Positions 42,074-51,284 of a DNA stretch of 64,000 nucleotides are shown here, piece by piece. Position 1 is the first letter of the stretch. Each line of letters opens with the position of its first letter. The position numbers and the translations under genes were made by a program. Where the stretch lies: contig NZ_FNEK01000021.1 in NCBI RefSeq assembly GCF_900099935.1, positions 1 through 64,000 on the forward strand, read 5' to 3'. This stretch comes from Aliiruegeria lutimaris (GTDB taxonomy: Bacteria; Pseudomonadota; Alphaproteobacteria; Rhodobacterales; Rhodobacteraceae). The notes beneath the pieces were generated by a model that saw only the letters and a program-made list of their open reading frames with translations, made no database searches and was not told the DNA's origin.

Positions 42074-43354
42074 TCAGCGGAACAGGGCGGGCAGCCAGAG
42101 CGACAGCGCCGGGATGAAGGTTACGAGCAGCAGGGTGAATACGGCCGCGGCATAGAAGGGGCCGATGGAGCGCATCACCTGCCAGATCGAGATCTTGCCG
42201 ACCGCGCAGCCGACGAAAAGCACGGTTCCGACGGGTGGCGTGCAGAGGCCGATACCGAGGTTCAGGATCAGGATGATACCGAAATGCACCGGGTCCACTC
42301 CGAAGGCCATGGCGACCGGCAGGAAGATCGGCGTCGTGATGACGATCAGCGGCGACATGTCCATGAAGGTGCCGAGTACAAGCAGGGTGATGTTGATCAG
42401 GAGCAGCACGATGATCGGGTTGTCGGAGATGCCCTGCATGAACTCCACCAGTGTGGCGGGGATCCTCAGGTAGGCAAGCAGCCAGCCGAAGCCCGCCGCG
42501 CAGCCGATCACCAGCAACACCATCGCGGTCGTGCGGACGGCCCCGATCGTGGCGCCGACGAAGGCCTCCCACGACAATGTACGGTAGGCGATGAAGGTCG
42601 CGAAGAGCGCGTAGACAACGGCGATACAGGAGGATTCGGAGGCGGTGAAGATACCGGAGCGCACGCCGCCGAAGATGATCGCCACGAGGACCAGGCCGGG
42701 CAAGGCGTTGATGAACAGGCGTCCAACCATGTTCCAGCCTTCGAACGGTTCGGTCGGATAGTCGCGGCGGCGGGCCATGATCCAGGCCGCAACCATCAGC
42801 GAGCAGGCGAGGATGAAGCCCGGAATGATGCCGGCGGTGAAGAGGTCGGCGATGGAGAGTTTGCCGCCCGCCGAGATCGAGTAGATGATCAGGTTGTGCG
42901 AGGGCGGTAGCATCAGCGAGATCATTGACGAGGTGACGGTGACTGCCACGGCATAGTCGACATCATATCCACGCTTTTCCATCTGGCCGATCATGATGCC
43001 GCCGATGGCGGAGGTATCGGCCGCGGCGGAGCCGGAGATGCCGCCGAACATGACGGATGTCAGGATGTTCACCTGACCCAGGCCGCCCTTGAAGTGGCCT
43101 ACCATCGAGCCTGCGAGCGCCACGAGCCTTCGGGCGATGTCGCCGCGAACCATCAGTTCGCCGGCATAGATGAAGAAGGGGATCGCCATCAGGGCGAAGA
43201 CCGAGACGCCCGAGTTCAGGCGCTGGAAGATCACGACCGGCGGCAGGTCCAGATAGACCACGGTCGCGAAGGAAGCCACGCCGAGGCAGAAGGCGATGGG
43301 CGTTCCGATGAACAACAGGAAAACGAAGGTGCCGAAGAGGATCCAGTATTCCAT
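42074..43354 (-). CDS. dctM: TRAP transporter large permease
   Basis: A 426-residue DctM/SiaM-type permease with about 12 membrane helices. Typical stretches are FLLFIGTPIAFCLGVAS, MFGGISGSAAADTSAIGGIM, SLMLPPSHNLIIYS, FMDMSPLIVITTPIFLPVA and GLCTPPVGTVLFVG. It imports the substrate delivered by DctP, driven by the Na+ gradient. The neighbouring kdgF, kduI and uxaC suggest hexuronates or unsaturated uronates as cargo. It overlaps the small permease gene by one base. Confidence 0.93.
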   Translation of the reverse strand: MEYWILFGTFVFLLFIGTPIAFCLGVASFATVVYLDLPPVVIFQRLNSGVSVFALMAIPFFIYAGELMVRGDIARRLVALAGSMVGHFKGGLGQVNILTSVMFGGISGSAAADTSAIGGIMIGQMEKRGYDVDYAVAVTVTSSMISLMLPPSHNLIIYSISAGGKLSIADLFTAGIIPGFILACSLMVAAWIMARRRDYPTEPFEGWNMVGRLFINALPGLVLVAIIFGGVRSGIFTASESSCIAVVYALFATFIAYRTLSWEAFVGATIGAVRTTAMVLLVIGCAAGFGWLLAYLRIPATLVEFMQGISDNPIIVLLLINITLLVLGTFMDMSPLIVITTPIFLPVAMAFGVDPVHFGIILILNLGIGLCTPPVGTVLFVGCAVGKISIWQVMRSIGPFYAAAVFTLLLVTFIPALSLWLPALFR

Positions 43355-43920
43355 CAGCCTTTCTCCTCAATTCGGTTAGCTGGCACGAGGCCATTCAGTT
43401 CGTCCTCGTCGATCGTTTCGCCGAAGCGCGCGGTGGGCATACCGGCGGCGCGACGGGCAAGGCGTTCGACAGAGAAGATGATCAACAAGAAACCTCCGCC
43501 AACCAGGGGCAGGAAGTCGAAAGCGCCCGAGATTCCGAGCGAGGGGATCGTGTTTCCGGCAGTCTTTGCGATAAGTTGGCTTCCGTACCAGATCATGCCG
43601 AACCCGAAGGCGACGACGACGCAATCGGAGATCGAGTAGAGCCAGACCTTCACCCGCATCGGCAAGACCATCAGGAACACGTCGAACGAGAGGTGATAGC
43701 CTTCGCGCACGCCGACGGCGGCGCCAAGGAAGATGAACCAGCCCATCACCATGACGGAGCCGGGTTCAGTCCAGATGATGCTGTCATTGAGGACATAACG
43801 CCAGAAGACCTGGGCTGCGATCATCGCGGTCATGATGACCAGCCCGGCTCCGGATACATAGAGCGCGATGCTACCGATGATACTCGTGACTCTCGCCACA
43901 GAACGCATGAATTCCTGCAT
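43354..43920 (-). CDS. dctQ: TRAP transporter small permease
   Basis: A 188-residue DctQ-type protein with four membrane helices (for example SIIGSIALYVSGAGLVIMTA and SVMVMGWFIFLGAAVGVREG). The pattern FLGAAVGVREGYHLSFDVF is a signature of the family. It partners DctM, whose start overlaps its stop. A hairpin lies between it and the binding-protein gene. Confidence 0.9.
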   Translation of the reverse strand: MQEFMRSVARVTSIIGSIALYVSGAGLVIMTAMIAAQVFWRYVLNDSIIWTEPGSVMVMGWFIFLGAAVGVREGYHLSFDVFLMVLPMRVKVWLYSISDCVVVAFGFGMIWYGSQLIAKTAGNTIPSLGISGAFDFLPLVGGGFLLIIFSVERLARRAAGMPTARFGETIDEDELNGLVPANRIEEKG

Positions 43921-43943
43921 ACCAATCTCCTGCAGTCGAAGAA

Positions 43944-43966
43944 GCGGCGGTCGAAGTGACCGCCGC
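43944..43966 (-). other. Hairpin between dctP and dctQ
   Basis: GCGGCGGTC (43944-43952) and GACCGCCGC (43958-43966) form a perfect nine-base stem with a five-base loop in the 59-base gap between the binding-protein and permease genes. Such structures often lower expression of permeases relative to the binding protein, by partial termination or by protecting the upstream message. Confidence 0.55.
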
Positions 43967-43979
43967 GCCCGATTTTATC

Positions 43980-44954
43980 TCATTCCACCGCTTGGATGCG
44001 GGCCACGAGATCTTTCAGTTTCTCGTCGGTGACGTATTTCTCGTAGACCGGGGCCATGGCCTCGATGAACGGCGTCTTGTCGATATCGGTGATGATCTCG
44101 TTGCCGGCGGCGCGGACCTTCTCTTCGGAGGCGGCTTCGCGATCAGCCCAGAGCTTGCGCTGTACGGCAGTGGATTCCTTGGCGGCTTCCATCACCAGCT
44201 TCTGGTCTTCCTCGGAGAGTTTCTCCCAGGAGGCTTTCGACATCACCAGAACTTCCGGCACCATCAGGTGCTGGTCAAGCGTGTAGTAGCCGGCGACCTC
44301 GAAGTGACCGGAGGACTCGTAGGACGGCCAGTTGTTCTCGGCGCCGTCGATAACACCGGTCTGGATGCCGCTGTAAACCTCGCCATAGGGCATCGGCGTG
44401 GCGTTGGCGCCAAGCGCGCCGACCATGTCGACGAAGAGGTCCGACTGCATGACGCGGAACTTCATGCCGGCCAGGTCTTCCATCGAAGTGATCGGTTTCT
44501 GGCTGTTGTAGAAGCTGCGCGAACCGGCGTCGTAGGAGGTCAGCGCGATCAGGTCGTGATCGGAGAAGGCACCGAGGATCTCCGCACCAATATCGCCGTC
44601 CATCACCTTGTGCATGTGATCAACCGAGCGGAAGATATAAGGCAGCGAGGGGATCTGGCTTTCGGGGATGATGTTGTTGAACGGCCCGAAGGAGACGCGG
44701 TTGAGATCGATGACGCCGAACTGGGTCTGTTCGATCGTGTCCTTCTCTTCGCCAAGCTGGGCGGAGTGGAACATCTCGACGCAGATCCGACCATCGGTCT
44801 TTTCTTCAAGCATCTTGCCCATGGCCTTGACGCCCTCGACCGTCGGATAACCATCGGGGTGGGTGTCGGCTGCCTTGAGGGTGATTTCGCAGGCGATCGA
44901 GGCCGAGGCCATCGCGACGCTTGCAAGCAGGGCGGCGGTTACAGTCTTGAGCAT
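43980..44954 (-). CDS. dctP: TRAP transporter substrate-binding protein
   Basis: A 324-residue periplasmic DctP-type protein with a signal peptide ending at ASASIA. Family marks: [51 protein letters not shown] (with the Arg that binds the ligand carboxylate), [19 protein letters not shown]. The operon context implies a uronate ligand. It lies 28 bases after uxaC. Confidence 0.93.
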   Translation of the reverse strand: MLKTVTAALLASVAMASASIACEITLKAADTHPDGYPTVEGVKAMGKMLEEKTDGRICVEMFHSAQLGEEKDTIEQTQFGVIDLNRVSFGPFNNIIPESQIPSLPYIFRSVDHMHKVMDGDIGAEILGAFSDHDLIALTSYDAGSRSFYNSQKPITSMEDLAGMKFRVMQSDLFVDMVGALGANATPMPYGEVYSGIQTGVIDGAENNWPSYESSGHFEVAGYYTLDQHLMVPEVLVMSKASWEKLSEEDQKLVMEAAKESTAVQRKLWADREAASEEKVRAAGNEIITDIDKTPFIEAMAPVYEKYVTDEKLKDLVARIQAVE

Positions 44955-44981
44955 TGTGGGTTCCTCCCGTTGGGTTGCTCT

Positions 44982-46388
44982 TCAGAGTTTGTAGGCTTGT
45001 TTGACAAGCCTGTAGGCAAGGTCTTGGGCGACCTCGAAAGCTTCGTCCTCGGCCAGCCGCCCGGTGCGGACCAGCGTGGCGAGGTATGCGCTGTCCACCC
45101 GCCGCGCGACGTCGTGCCGGGCGGGAATGGAGCAGAAGGCGCGGGTGTCGTCGTTGAAACCGACCGTATTGTAGAAACCGGCGGTCTCCGTCGTCATCTC
45201 CCGGAAACGCCGCATTCCTTCGGCGCTGTCATGGAACCACCATGCCGGGCCGAGGCGCAGCGCAGGATAGACACCGGCCAGCGGCGCAAGCTCGCGGGCA
45301 TAGGTTGTCTCGTCCAGCGTGAAGAGGATGATCGTGAGGTTCGGTTCGGTGCCGACAGCGTCGAGCATCGGTTTGAGCGCTGCGACGTAATCCGTGCGAC
45401 CGGGAATATCGAAGCCCTTGTCGCGACCGAAGAGTTCCATCATCGGTGCGGAATGGTTGCGCCGGGAGCCCGGGTGAATCTGAAGCACCAACCCGTCGTC
45501 AAGACTCATGCGCGCCATCTCGGTCAACATGTGACCGCGGAAGGCATCGGCCTCCTCGGGCGTGCACGTTCCTTTCAGGGCTTTTTCGAACAGCGCCACC
45601 GCCTCGGATCGGGGGAGATTCTCGGTCCGCGCTGTTGCGTGGCCATGATCCGAGGAGGTGGCGCCGAACTCCTTGAAATACGCCCGACGAATGCGGTGCG
45701 CTTCAAGGTAGCCGTCCCAGGTGGTGGCGTCGGTGCCGGCGAGCGCGCCAAGCTTTTCGATGTTCTCCGCAAAGCCCTCGAACTCGGGATCCACGACCGG
45801 GTCCGGCCGGTATGCGGTCACCACGTTGCCGTTCCAGTCACTGTCGCGGATCATCTTGTGCCAGCGCAGATCGTCGAGCGGGCTTTCCGTTGTTGCGATA
45901 GTCTCGATGCCAAAACGGTCGAACAGGGCGCGGGGGCGGAATTCCGGCTTCGCCAGGCAATCCGAGATGTGGTCATAGAAGGCATCCGCGGTATCGGGCC
46001 CGAACCTGCCGGTCAGGCCAAAGACCTCTCGGAAGGAATGGTCCAGCCACATCCGCGAGGGCGTTCCGCGAAACAGGTGAAAGTTCTCGGCGAAGAGGCG
46101 CCAGATTTTCCGGCCGTCGGTCTCGACCCGGGTGCCATCTGCATGCGGCACGCCCAGGGCGTCGAGCGAGACCCCTTGCGAAAACAGCATCCGGAACACG
46201 TAGTGGTCCGGCGTCACGAACAGCTGCGCGGGATCGGGAAAGGCCGCGTTCTCTGCATACCACCGCGGATCGGTGTGCCCGTGCGGGCTGACGATCGGCA
46301 GGTCTTTCACGGTCGAATAGATCTCTGCGGAAAGGCTTCGTACGGACGGCTCAGTCGGGAACAGTCGGTACTTGTCAAGTTCGGGCAT
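44982..46388 (-). CDS. uxaC: Glucuronate isomerase
   Basis: A 468-residue UxaC that isomerises D-glucuronate to fructuronate and D-galacturonate to tagaturonate, the substrate of UxaB. Family segments include LPIVSPHGHTDPRWYAEN (metal His pair), TTESPLDDLRWHKMIRD, YRPDPVVDPEFEGF and LVLQIHPGSRRNHS. It is the first gene of the minus-strand transport operon. The intergenic region with the GntR gene at 46450 holds an inverted repeat. Confidence 0.95.
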   Translation of the reverse strand: MPELDKYRLFPTEPSVRSLSAEIYSTVKDLPIVSPHGHTDPRWYAENAAFPDPAQLFVTPDHYVFRMLFSQGVSLDALGVPHADGTRVETDGRKIWRLFAENFHLFRGTPSRMWLDHSFREVFGLTGRFGPDTADAFYDHISDCLAKPEFRPRALFDRFGIETIATTESPLDDLRWHKMIRDSDWNGNVVTAYRPDPVVDPEFEGFAENIEKLGALAGTDATTWDGYLEAHRIRRAYFKEFGATSSDHGHATARTENLPRSEAVALFEKALKGTCTPEEADAFRGHMLTEMARMSLDDGLVLQIHPGSRRNHSAPMMELFGRDKGFDIPGRTDYVAALKPMLDAVGTEPNLTIILFTLDETTYARELAPLAGVYPALRLGPAWWFHDSAEGMRRFREMTTETAGFYNTVGFNDDTRAFCSIPARHDVARRVDSAYLATLVRTGRLAEDEAFEVAQDLAYRLVKQAYKL

Positions 46389-46416
46389 GGGTGAATCGCT
46401 CCCTGCGAATCCGCGC

Positions 46417-46447
46417 TAGCAGACAAGTGTTGATCGCTAGTCTGCTA
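46417..46447. promoter_or_regulatory. Inverted repeat in the uxaC-GntR divergent promoter
   Basis: TAGCAGAC (46417-46424) is repeated inverted as GTCTGCTA (46440-46447) with a 15-base spacer, in the 61-base gap between divergent genes. Two further GCTAG cores lie nearby. This is a likely operator for the GntR regulator controlling both directions. Confidence 0.6.
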
Positions 46448-46449
46448 AT

Positions 46450-47181
46450 ATGCTAGATGCTCAAACCAGTCAACTGCGGTGTATGCCAATGCCCTTCAAG
46501 CCGAACCCCATGTCGCTTGATCCAGTATCGCGTCCCAAAGTTTCGGATCAGGTATATGCGGCACTCCACGCGCAGATCGTGGACCTTTCGCTCCCACCCG
46601 GAACCCGGATGTCGGAACTGGACGTCGCCCGGGCTGTTGGGGTCTCCCGACAACCGGTAAGAGACGCCTTTTATCGCTTGGCGCAGCAGGGGTTCGTCGA
46701 CATTCAGCCGCAGCGCGCCACTAGCGTCAGCCCGATCTCCGTCGAACGTGTCATGCAGGCCCGGTTTGTTCGGACGGCCGTGGAAGTGGAGACCATAAAA
46801 GCCGCCAGCCGGAAGGTGACGGAGGCGGACCTGCAGCGGTTGCGCGAGACGCTCGAGCAGCAAGTCGCGGCGGTGAACAATGACGAAAAGTCGCGGTTTC
46901 ACGCCCTGGATGACGGCTTCCACCAAGAGATCTGCATGATTTCCGGCCACTCCTATGCATGGCAGATCATCAGCGAGAACAAGGCCCATCTCGACCGCGC
47001 GCGCCTTCTGTCCTTGTCGTTCAATCTCGAACAGACACTCGAGGAACATTTGAGAATCATGACGGCTCTCGAGGAAAGCAACCCGGAGGAATGTGAAAAA
47101 CGGATGCGCCGCCATCTGTCACGCCTCGTGGAAGAGATCGGGCGGATCCAGCAAGAGAACCCGAGCTACTTCTCGGTCTGA
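46450..47181 (+). CDS. GntR-family regulator (FCD type) divergent from uxaC
   Basis: Up to 243 residues. The winged helix covers VSDQVYAALHAQIVDLSLPP, then VARAVGVSRQPVRDAFYRLA and a wing QRATSVSPIS; the C-terminal FCD domain has TAVEVETIKAAS, DDGFHQEICMISGH and HLRIMTALEESN. It likely represses uxaC and its own gene through the inverted repeat that touches the first ATG. Because of this the true start may be ATG 46483 or 46510; none has a good ribosome binding site. Confidence 0.87.
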   Translation: MLDAQTSQLRCMPMPFKPNPMSLDPVSRPKVSDQVYAALHAQIVDLSLPPGTRMSELDVARAVGVSRQPVRDAFYRLAQQGFVDIQPQRATSVSPISVERVMQARFVRTAVEVETIKAASRKVTEADLQRLRETLEQQVAAVNNDEKSRFHALDDGFHQEICMISGHSYAWQIISENKAHLDRARLLSLSFNLEQTLEEHLRIMTALEESNPEECEKRMRRHLSRLVEEIGRIQQENPSYFSV

Positions 47182-47658
47182 TCCAGTCGCACAATGGCAA
47201 TAGCCCTGTCAGGGGGCGCTGTTTGTGGCGGGACGCGACCGGTTCAAATACCTTCGAAGCACTCCGGATTTCGCCTGCACGAACGCGGGATAGGGATCCC
47301 CCAACGACTCGGCGAACGGTTGCGCCCTTGTAGCGACCAGTTCGAATCCGTCTGTCCCCATACAAACCGGAACGCGCAATATTGAATGCCCACGTGTTGA
47401 GCAGGTTTGCGTAGAGCTGCCCAATCTCCTCGCAAACCCGAGGCCCGGCAAACATATTTCTCGGCGGATCGAAACGCGGCGGCCTGCGGCCGAGGCCCTA
47501 CCAGGCTGAAATAAAATAAAAAATTCTACCGCCCTTGGGCTTCCTTCGATTTCCACCGCTTGGATACGGACCGCCCGAGGTTGACACATTGTTTGGAGGA
47601 TTTACGGTGATTAAACGATTTTTCACATTCCCCAAACGGCGACACAGCGATTCTCCCC
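47182..47658. other. Intergenic region before the LacI-type gene
   Basis: About 480 bases. Frames on the minus strand are long but unconvincing. TTCGAATCC near 47342 recalls a tRNA T-loop, but the flanks do not pair. The last part, AT-rich with AAATAAAATAAAAAATTCTA around 47511-47530, probably carries the promoter of the purine operon. Confidence 0.5.
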
Positions 47659-48660
47659 ATGCAGCCGAGACTGAAAGAAATCGCAAAGGCACTCGGCGTT
47701 TCCACGGCGACCGTCTCCAATGTGCTCTCGGGCAAGGGCCGCGTGTCCGATGAAACCCGCAAGCTCGTCAGCGAAAAGATCCGCGAGGTCGGATACCGCC
47801 CCGGCGGGCCTGGCCGCGCCTTGCGCACCGGGCGGAGCGGCGTTCTGGGCTTGGTGCTTCCGGACATCTCGAACCCGCTTTTCCCCGCCCTGGCGCAAGC
47901 GATCGAAACCGCGGCCGAGCGCTCGGGGCAAGGCATCCTGATCGCGGATTCACACGCGGATCCCGGCGCCCAGGCCGAGGCATTGCAACGGATGATCCAG
48001 CGCGGCGCCGACGGGATCATCATCGTGCCGTGCCGCGGCACGCAGGTCAGCGACCTCCCCCTGCCGGCCGTGGTCATCGATTCCGCCTCGACCCCTGGAA
48101 ACTGCGTCTGTTCCGACCACCAGCGTGGCGGGCAACAGGCGGTCGAGCACCTGCTGGATCTCGGGCACAGGAAGTTTGCCCTGCTTGGCCAGAGCCGTCG
48201 TTCCTCGGTGCAGTCCGACCGAATTGCCGGGATGCAGGCAGCCCTTGCTGCCGGTGCGCACGCCGAAACCTTCTGGTTGGAGGATGGCACACCCGATTTC
48301 GCGGAACTGGCCCGGCGCGGTACCACCGCCATTATTGCGACCTCTGACCTGCATGCGCTGACGGCCCTCACGCGGCTACAAGACGCCGGACTCTCGGTGC
48401 CCGGTGATGTCAGCGTGATCGGTTTCGACGATCTCAGCTTCTCCGCGCGCATCACGCCGGGCCTGACGACGCTCGCACAGAACATGCCGGAAATCGCCGC
48501 CAAGGCGGTTGCGCACCTTTCGCTTCAACTCGAAAGCGCCCCCCTGCCGATGGCTCGGCTGGTGCCGATGGAGTTGGTGGTGCGCGGCTCCACGGGCCCG
48601 GCACCAGACTTTCCACCCCGCAAAAAACCAAGCCCCCAACAAGGAGACGTAACGACATGA
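47659..48660 (+). CDS. LacI-family repressor of the purine/nucleoside operon
   Basis: 333 residues. The DNA-binding head is canonical: LKEIAKALGVSTATVSNVLS, GRVSDETRKLVSEKIREVGY. The periplasmic-binding-like sensor follows with LGLVLPDISNPLFPALAQAI, RGADGIIIVP and SVIGFDDLSFSARITPGLTT. The effector is probably a nucleoside or purine base, as for PurR, judged by the downstream genes. Its stop overlaps the start of the binding-protein gene (ATGA), so regulator and transporter are on one transcript. Confidence 0.92.
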   Translation: MQPRLKEIAKALGVSTATVSNVLSGKGRVSDETRKLVSEKIREVGYRPGGPGRALRTGRSGVLGLVLPDISNPLFPALAQAIETAAERSGQGILIADSHADPGAQAEALQRMIQRGADGIIIVPCRGTQVSDLPLPAVVIDSASTPGNCVCSDHQRGGQQAVEHLLDLGHRKFALLGQSRRSSVQSDRIAGMQAALAAGAHAETFWLEDGTPDFAELARRGTTAIIATSDLHALTALTRLQDAGLSVPGDVSVIGFDDLSFSARITPGLTTLAQNMPEIAAKAVAHLSLQLESAPLPMARLVPMELVVRGSTGPAPDFPPRKKPSPQQGDVTT

Positions 48661-49676
48661 AGACCCTGGTACTGGCTGGTGTTTCGACGCTGGCGCTCTC
48701 GGCCGCGGCAATGGCCGCCGACAAGACCCTGACCATCTCGGTCTATTCCTTCTCCCAGGACGAGTTCAAGGAACTGGTCTACGACCCCTTCGAGAGGATC
48801 TGCGGCTGCGAGATCGTCGTGGAGACCGGCAACTCGATCGAGCGCATGGCCAAGATCGAGGCCAACAAGGACGCCCCCGTGATCGACATGGCGGTGCTCT
48901 CCACCCATGACGCGCTCGGCGCCGCCCGCAATGGCCTGCTGCAGCCGATCGACGTTTCCGCGCTGTCGAATTACGACAAGCTCTACGACATCGCCAAGGA
49001 CCCGCTCGGCGACAATATGGGCGTCGGCTACACGTTCTATGCCACCTCCATCGCCTATCGCTCCGACAAGGTGACGGTAGATAGCTGGGCCGACCTGCTG
49101 TCGCCGGAACTGGCGGGCAACGTGGCGCTGCCCGATGTCACCACCAACCAGGGCCCGCCGGCGCTCTACATGATCGGCAAGGCGATGGGCGACACCGACA
49201 GCTCGCTGACGACGCCCATCGAGGCCGTTGGCGAGAAGGCCGATGACATCGTCACCTTCTATGTCCGGTCTTCCCAGCTTGCGCAGCTGATGCAGCAGGA
49301 AGAGATCTGGGCCGCCCCGGTGGGCCGCTTCGCCTGGGGCCGGTTCAAGGATAACGGGCTGCCGATGGCCTGGGCCGAACCCAAGGAAGGCCAGACCGGC
49401 GGCATGAACGTGATGGTCATGACCGCCAATAACGGCAACGAGGAACTGGCGCTGCAATTCATGGATTTCTGGCTCTCCACCGAGATCCAGACCGCGCTTG
49501 CAAATGCGCTGATCGACAGCCCGGCCAATTCCGAGGTCGTCGTCTCCGACGAGGTTGCCGCCAACCTGACCTACGGCGCCGAGACCGTGGAGCAACTCGA
49601 CCTGCTCGACCCGGCCACCATTCTCGACAAGCGCGAGAGCTGGCTGGAACAGTGGAACACCAAGGTGATGAAGTAA
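48657..49676 (+). CDS. ABC transporter substrate-binding protein (PotD-like)
   Basis: A 339-residue periplasmic binding protein with signal peptide ending at AAAMA. It belongs to the spermidine/putrescine-type class 2 family: TLTISVYSFSQDEFKELVYD, DPFERICGCEIVVETGNS, PVIDMAVLSTHD, YTFYATSIAYRSDKV and SWADLLSPELAGNVALPDVT. The downstream nucleoside hydrolase and adenine deaminase make a nucleoside or purine ligand more likely than a polyamine. Confidence 0.9.
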   Translation: MKTLVLAGVSTLALSAAAMAADKTLTISVYSFSQDEFKELVYDPFERICGCEIVVETGNSIERMAKIEANKDAPVIDMAVLSTHDALGAARNGLLQPIDVSALSNYDKLYDIAKDPLGDNMGVGYTFYATSIAYRSDKVTVDSWADLLSPELAGNVALPDVTTNQGPPALYMIGKAMGDTDSSLTTPIEAVGEKADDIVTFYVRSSQLAQLMQQEEIWAAPVGRFAWGRFKDNGLPMAWAEPKEGQTGGMNVMVMTANNGNEELALQFMDFWLSTEIQTALANALIDSPANSEVVVSDEVAANLTYGAETVEQLDLLDPATILDKRESWLEQWNTKVMK

Positions 49677-49680
49677 CTCC

Positions 49681-50508
49681 ATGTTCGAAAACCGGGCAAT
49701 CGGTCTGGCCCTGGTCCTGCCCGCGGCGATCTTCGCCGCGGCGCTTTTCCTGCTGCCGGTCGGCATCCTCCTCTCCGAAGCCTTCCAGACCGAGTCGGGC
49801 TGGTCGGTGTCGGCCTATGGCGAATTCTTCGCCTCTCCCCGCAACCAGACGGTGTTTTTCCGCACGCTGAAACTGGCCTCGCTCGTCGCCGGCGTCTCCG
49901 CCGTGATCGGCTACGCGGCCGCCTTCGCCATCGTCAACCTGCCGGCCTCCTCGCGCGGACGCATGTTCGGGCTGGTCACGCTGCCGCTGATGATCTCGCC
50001 CGTCGCGCGCACCTATGCCTGGCTGGTGATCCTCGGGCGCACCGGCTTCGTCAACAAGATCCTGGTCGATCTCGGCATCACCGAAACGCCGATAAGGATC
50101 CTTTTCACCGAAACCGCCGTCTTCATCGGCCTGCTGCAACTCTTCCTGCCGCTGATGATCATCTCGCTGGTCTCCGCGATGGAGAACATGCCGCGCGACG
50201 CCGTTCCCGCCGCCCGCATCCTCGGCGCCAACTGGCTGCAGGTTTTCGTCCGCGTGATCCTGCCACTCACACGCGAAGGGCTGGTGATCGGCGGCACGCT
50301 GGTCTTCACCGGATCCATGACCGCCTATATCACGCCGGCCATCCTCGGCGGCTCGAAAGTGCTCATGCTGGAAACACTGCTCTACCAGCGCGTGACCGTG
50401 GCCAACGATTTCGTCTCCGCCTCGGTCATCGCCATGATCCTGATCGTCATGAGCTTCTCTGCCAACCTGCTGCTCAAGCGGCTCGCCACAGCGAGGAAAT
50501 CCCGATGA
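49681..50508 (+). CDS. ABC transporter permease (PotB-like)
   Basis: A 275-residue inner-membrane permease with six membrane helices. The EAA loop that contacts the ATPase reads MENMPRDAVPAARILGANWL, followed by FVRVILPLTREGLVIGG. It begins five bases after the binding-protein stop and overlaps the second permease gene by four bases. Confidence 0.92.
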   Translation: MFENRAIGLALVLPAAIFAAALFLLPVGILLSEAFQTESGWSVSAYGEFFASPRNQTVFFRTLKLASLVAGVSAVIGYAAAFAIVNLPASSRGRMFGLVTLPLMISPVARTYAWLVILGRTGFVNKILVDLGITETPIRILFTETAVFIGLLQLFLPLMIISLVSAMENMPRDAVPAARILGANWLQVFVRVILPLTREGLVIGGTLVFTGSMTAYITPAILGGSKVLMLETLLYQRVTVANDFVSASVIAMILIVMSFSANLLLKRLATARKSR

Positions 50509-51284
50509 ACAGCCGCCTTAGCACGTGGATCATCCTCGGCCTGACACTCACCTTCCTGATCGGGCCGTTCCTGATCATCATCGCCGCCGCGCTCTCGGCG
50601 GGCAACAACCTGGCCTTCCCGCCTCAGGGGCTCTCGCTCAAGTGGTTCATCAAGGTCTTCGAGGTGGAAAGCTTCCGCGCCAGCTTCGGCGTCTCGATAT
50701 TCCTCGCCATCTTCGGCACGCTGGCCGCACTGGTGCTCGGCGTTCCGGCCGCCTACGCGATGACCCGCTACCGGGTTCCCGGCGCCGAGACGGTCAAGCT
50801 CATCGTCTCGTCTCCGATCATCGTGCCCGGCATCATCGTCGGCCTCGCGCTGCTGCAATATCTCGTCATCCCGCTCGGTGTCGGGATCGGCCCGGCGCTC
50901 TTCCTCGCCCATACCGCACTGATCCTGCCCTACGCGGTCCGCGTCGTCTCGGCCTCAATGGAGAACCTGCGCGTGGACATGGAGGAGGCTGCGTTATTGC
51001 TCGGATGCAACCGTTTCGGCGCCTTCCGCCGCATCGTGCTGCCCAATATTCGCGGTGGCGTGCTTGCGGCCTTCATCCTCGGCTTCGTCACCTCCTTCAA
51101 CCAGGTGCCGGTGTCGCTTTTCCTGTCCGGGCCCGGGCTGCGCACGCTGCCCATCGACATGATCGCCTACATGGAAATCAACTATGACCCGTCGGTCGCG
51201 GCCCTTTCGGCGCTGCTGGCCTTCATGTCGGTCGGCATCGTTTTTGCCGCCGAACGCTTTATCGGATTGTCCCGCTATGTCTGA
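50505..51284 (+). CDS. ABC transporter permease (PotC-like)
   Basis: A 259-residue permease with six helices. The EAA loop is MENLRVDMEEAALLLGCNRF and FRRIVLPNIRGGVLAAFILG. It is the PotC-type partner of the preceding gene and ends in an ATGTCTGA overlap with the ATPase gene. Confidence 0.92.
   Translation: MNSRLSTWIILGLTLTFLIGPFLIIIAAALSAGNNLAFPPQGLSLKWFIKVFEVESFRASFGVSIFLAIFGTLAALVLGVPAAYAMTRYRVPGAETVKLIVSSPIIVPGIIVGLALLQYLVIPLGVGIGPALFLAHTALILPYAVRVVSASMENLRVDMEEAALLLGCNRFGAFRRIVLPNIRGGVLAAFILGFVTSFNQVPVSLFLSGPGLRTLPIDMIAYMEINYDPSVAALSALLAFMSVGIVFAAERFIGLSRYV

Noticed and set aside
43956-46394. An 812-codon open frame on the plus strand
   Set aside because: It runs antisense to dctP and uxaC, whose motifs are unambiguous, and its translation shows no domain. 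Long antisense frames are common in high-GC DNA.
47320-47385. tRNA-like TTCGAATCC box
   Set aside because: The bases on either side do not form a T-stem, and no acceptor or anticodon arm can be drawn.
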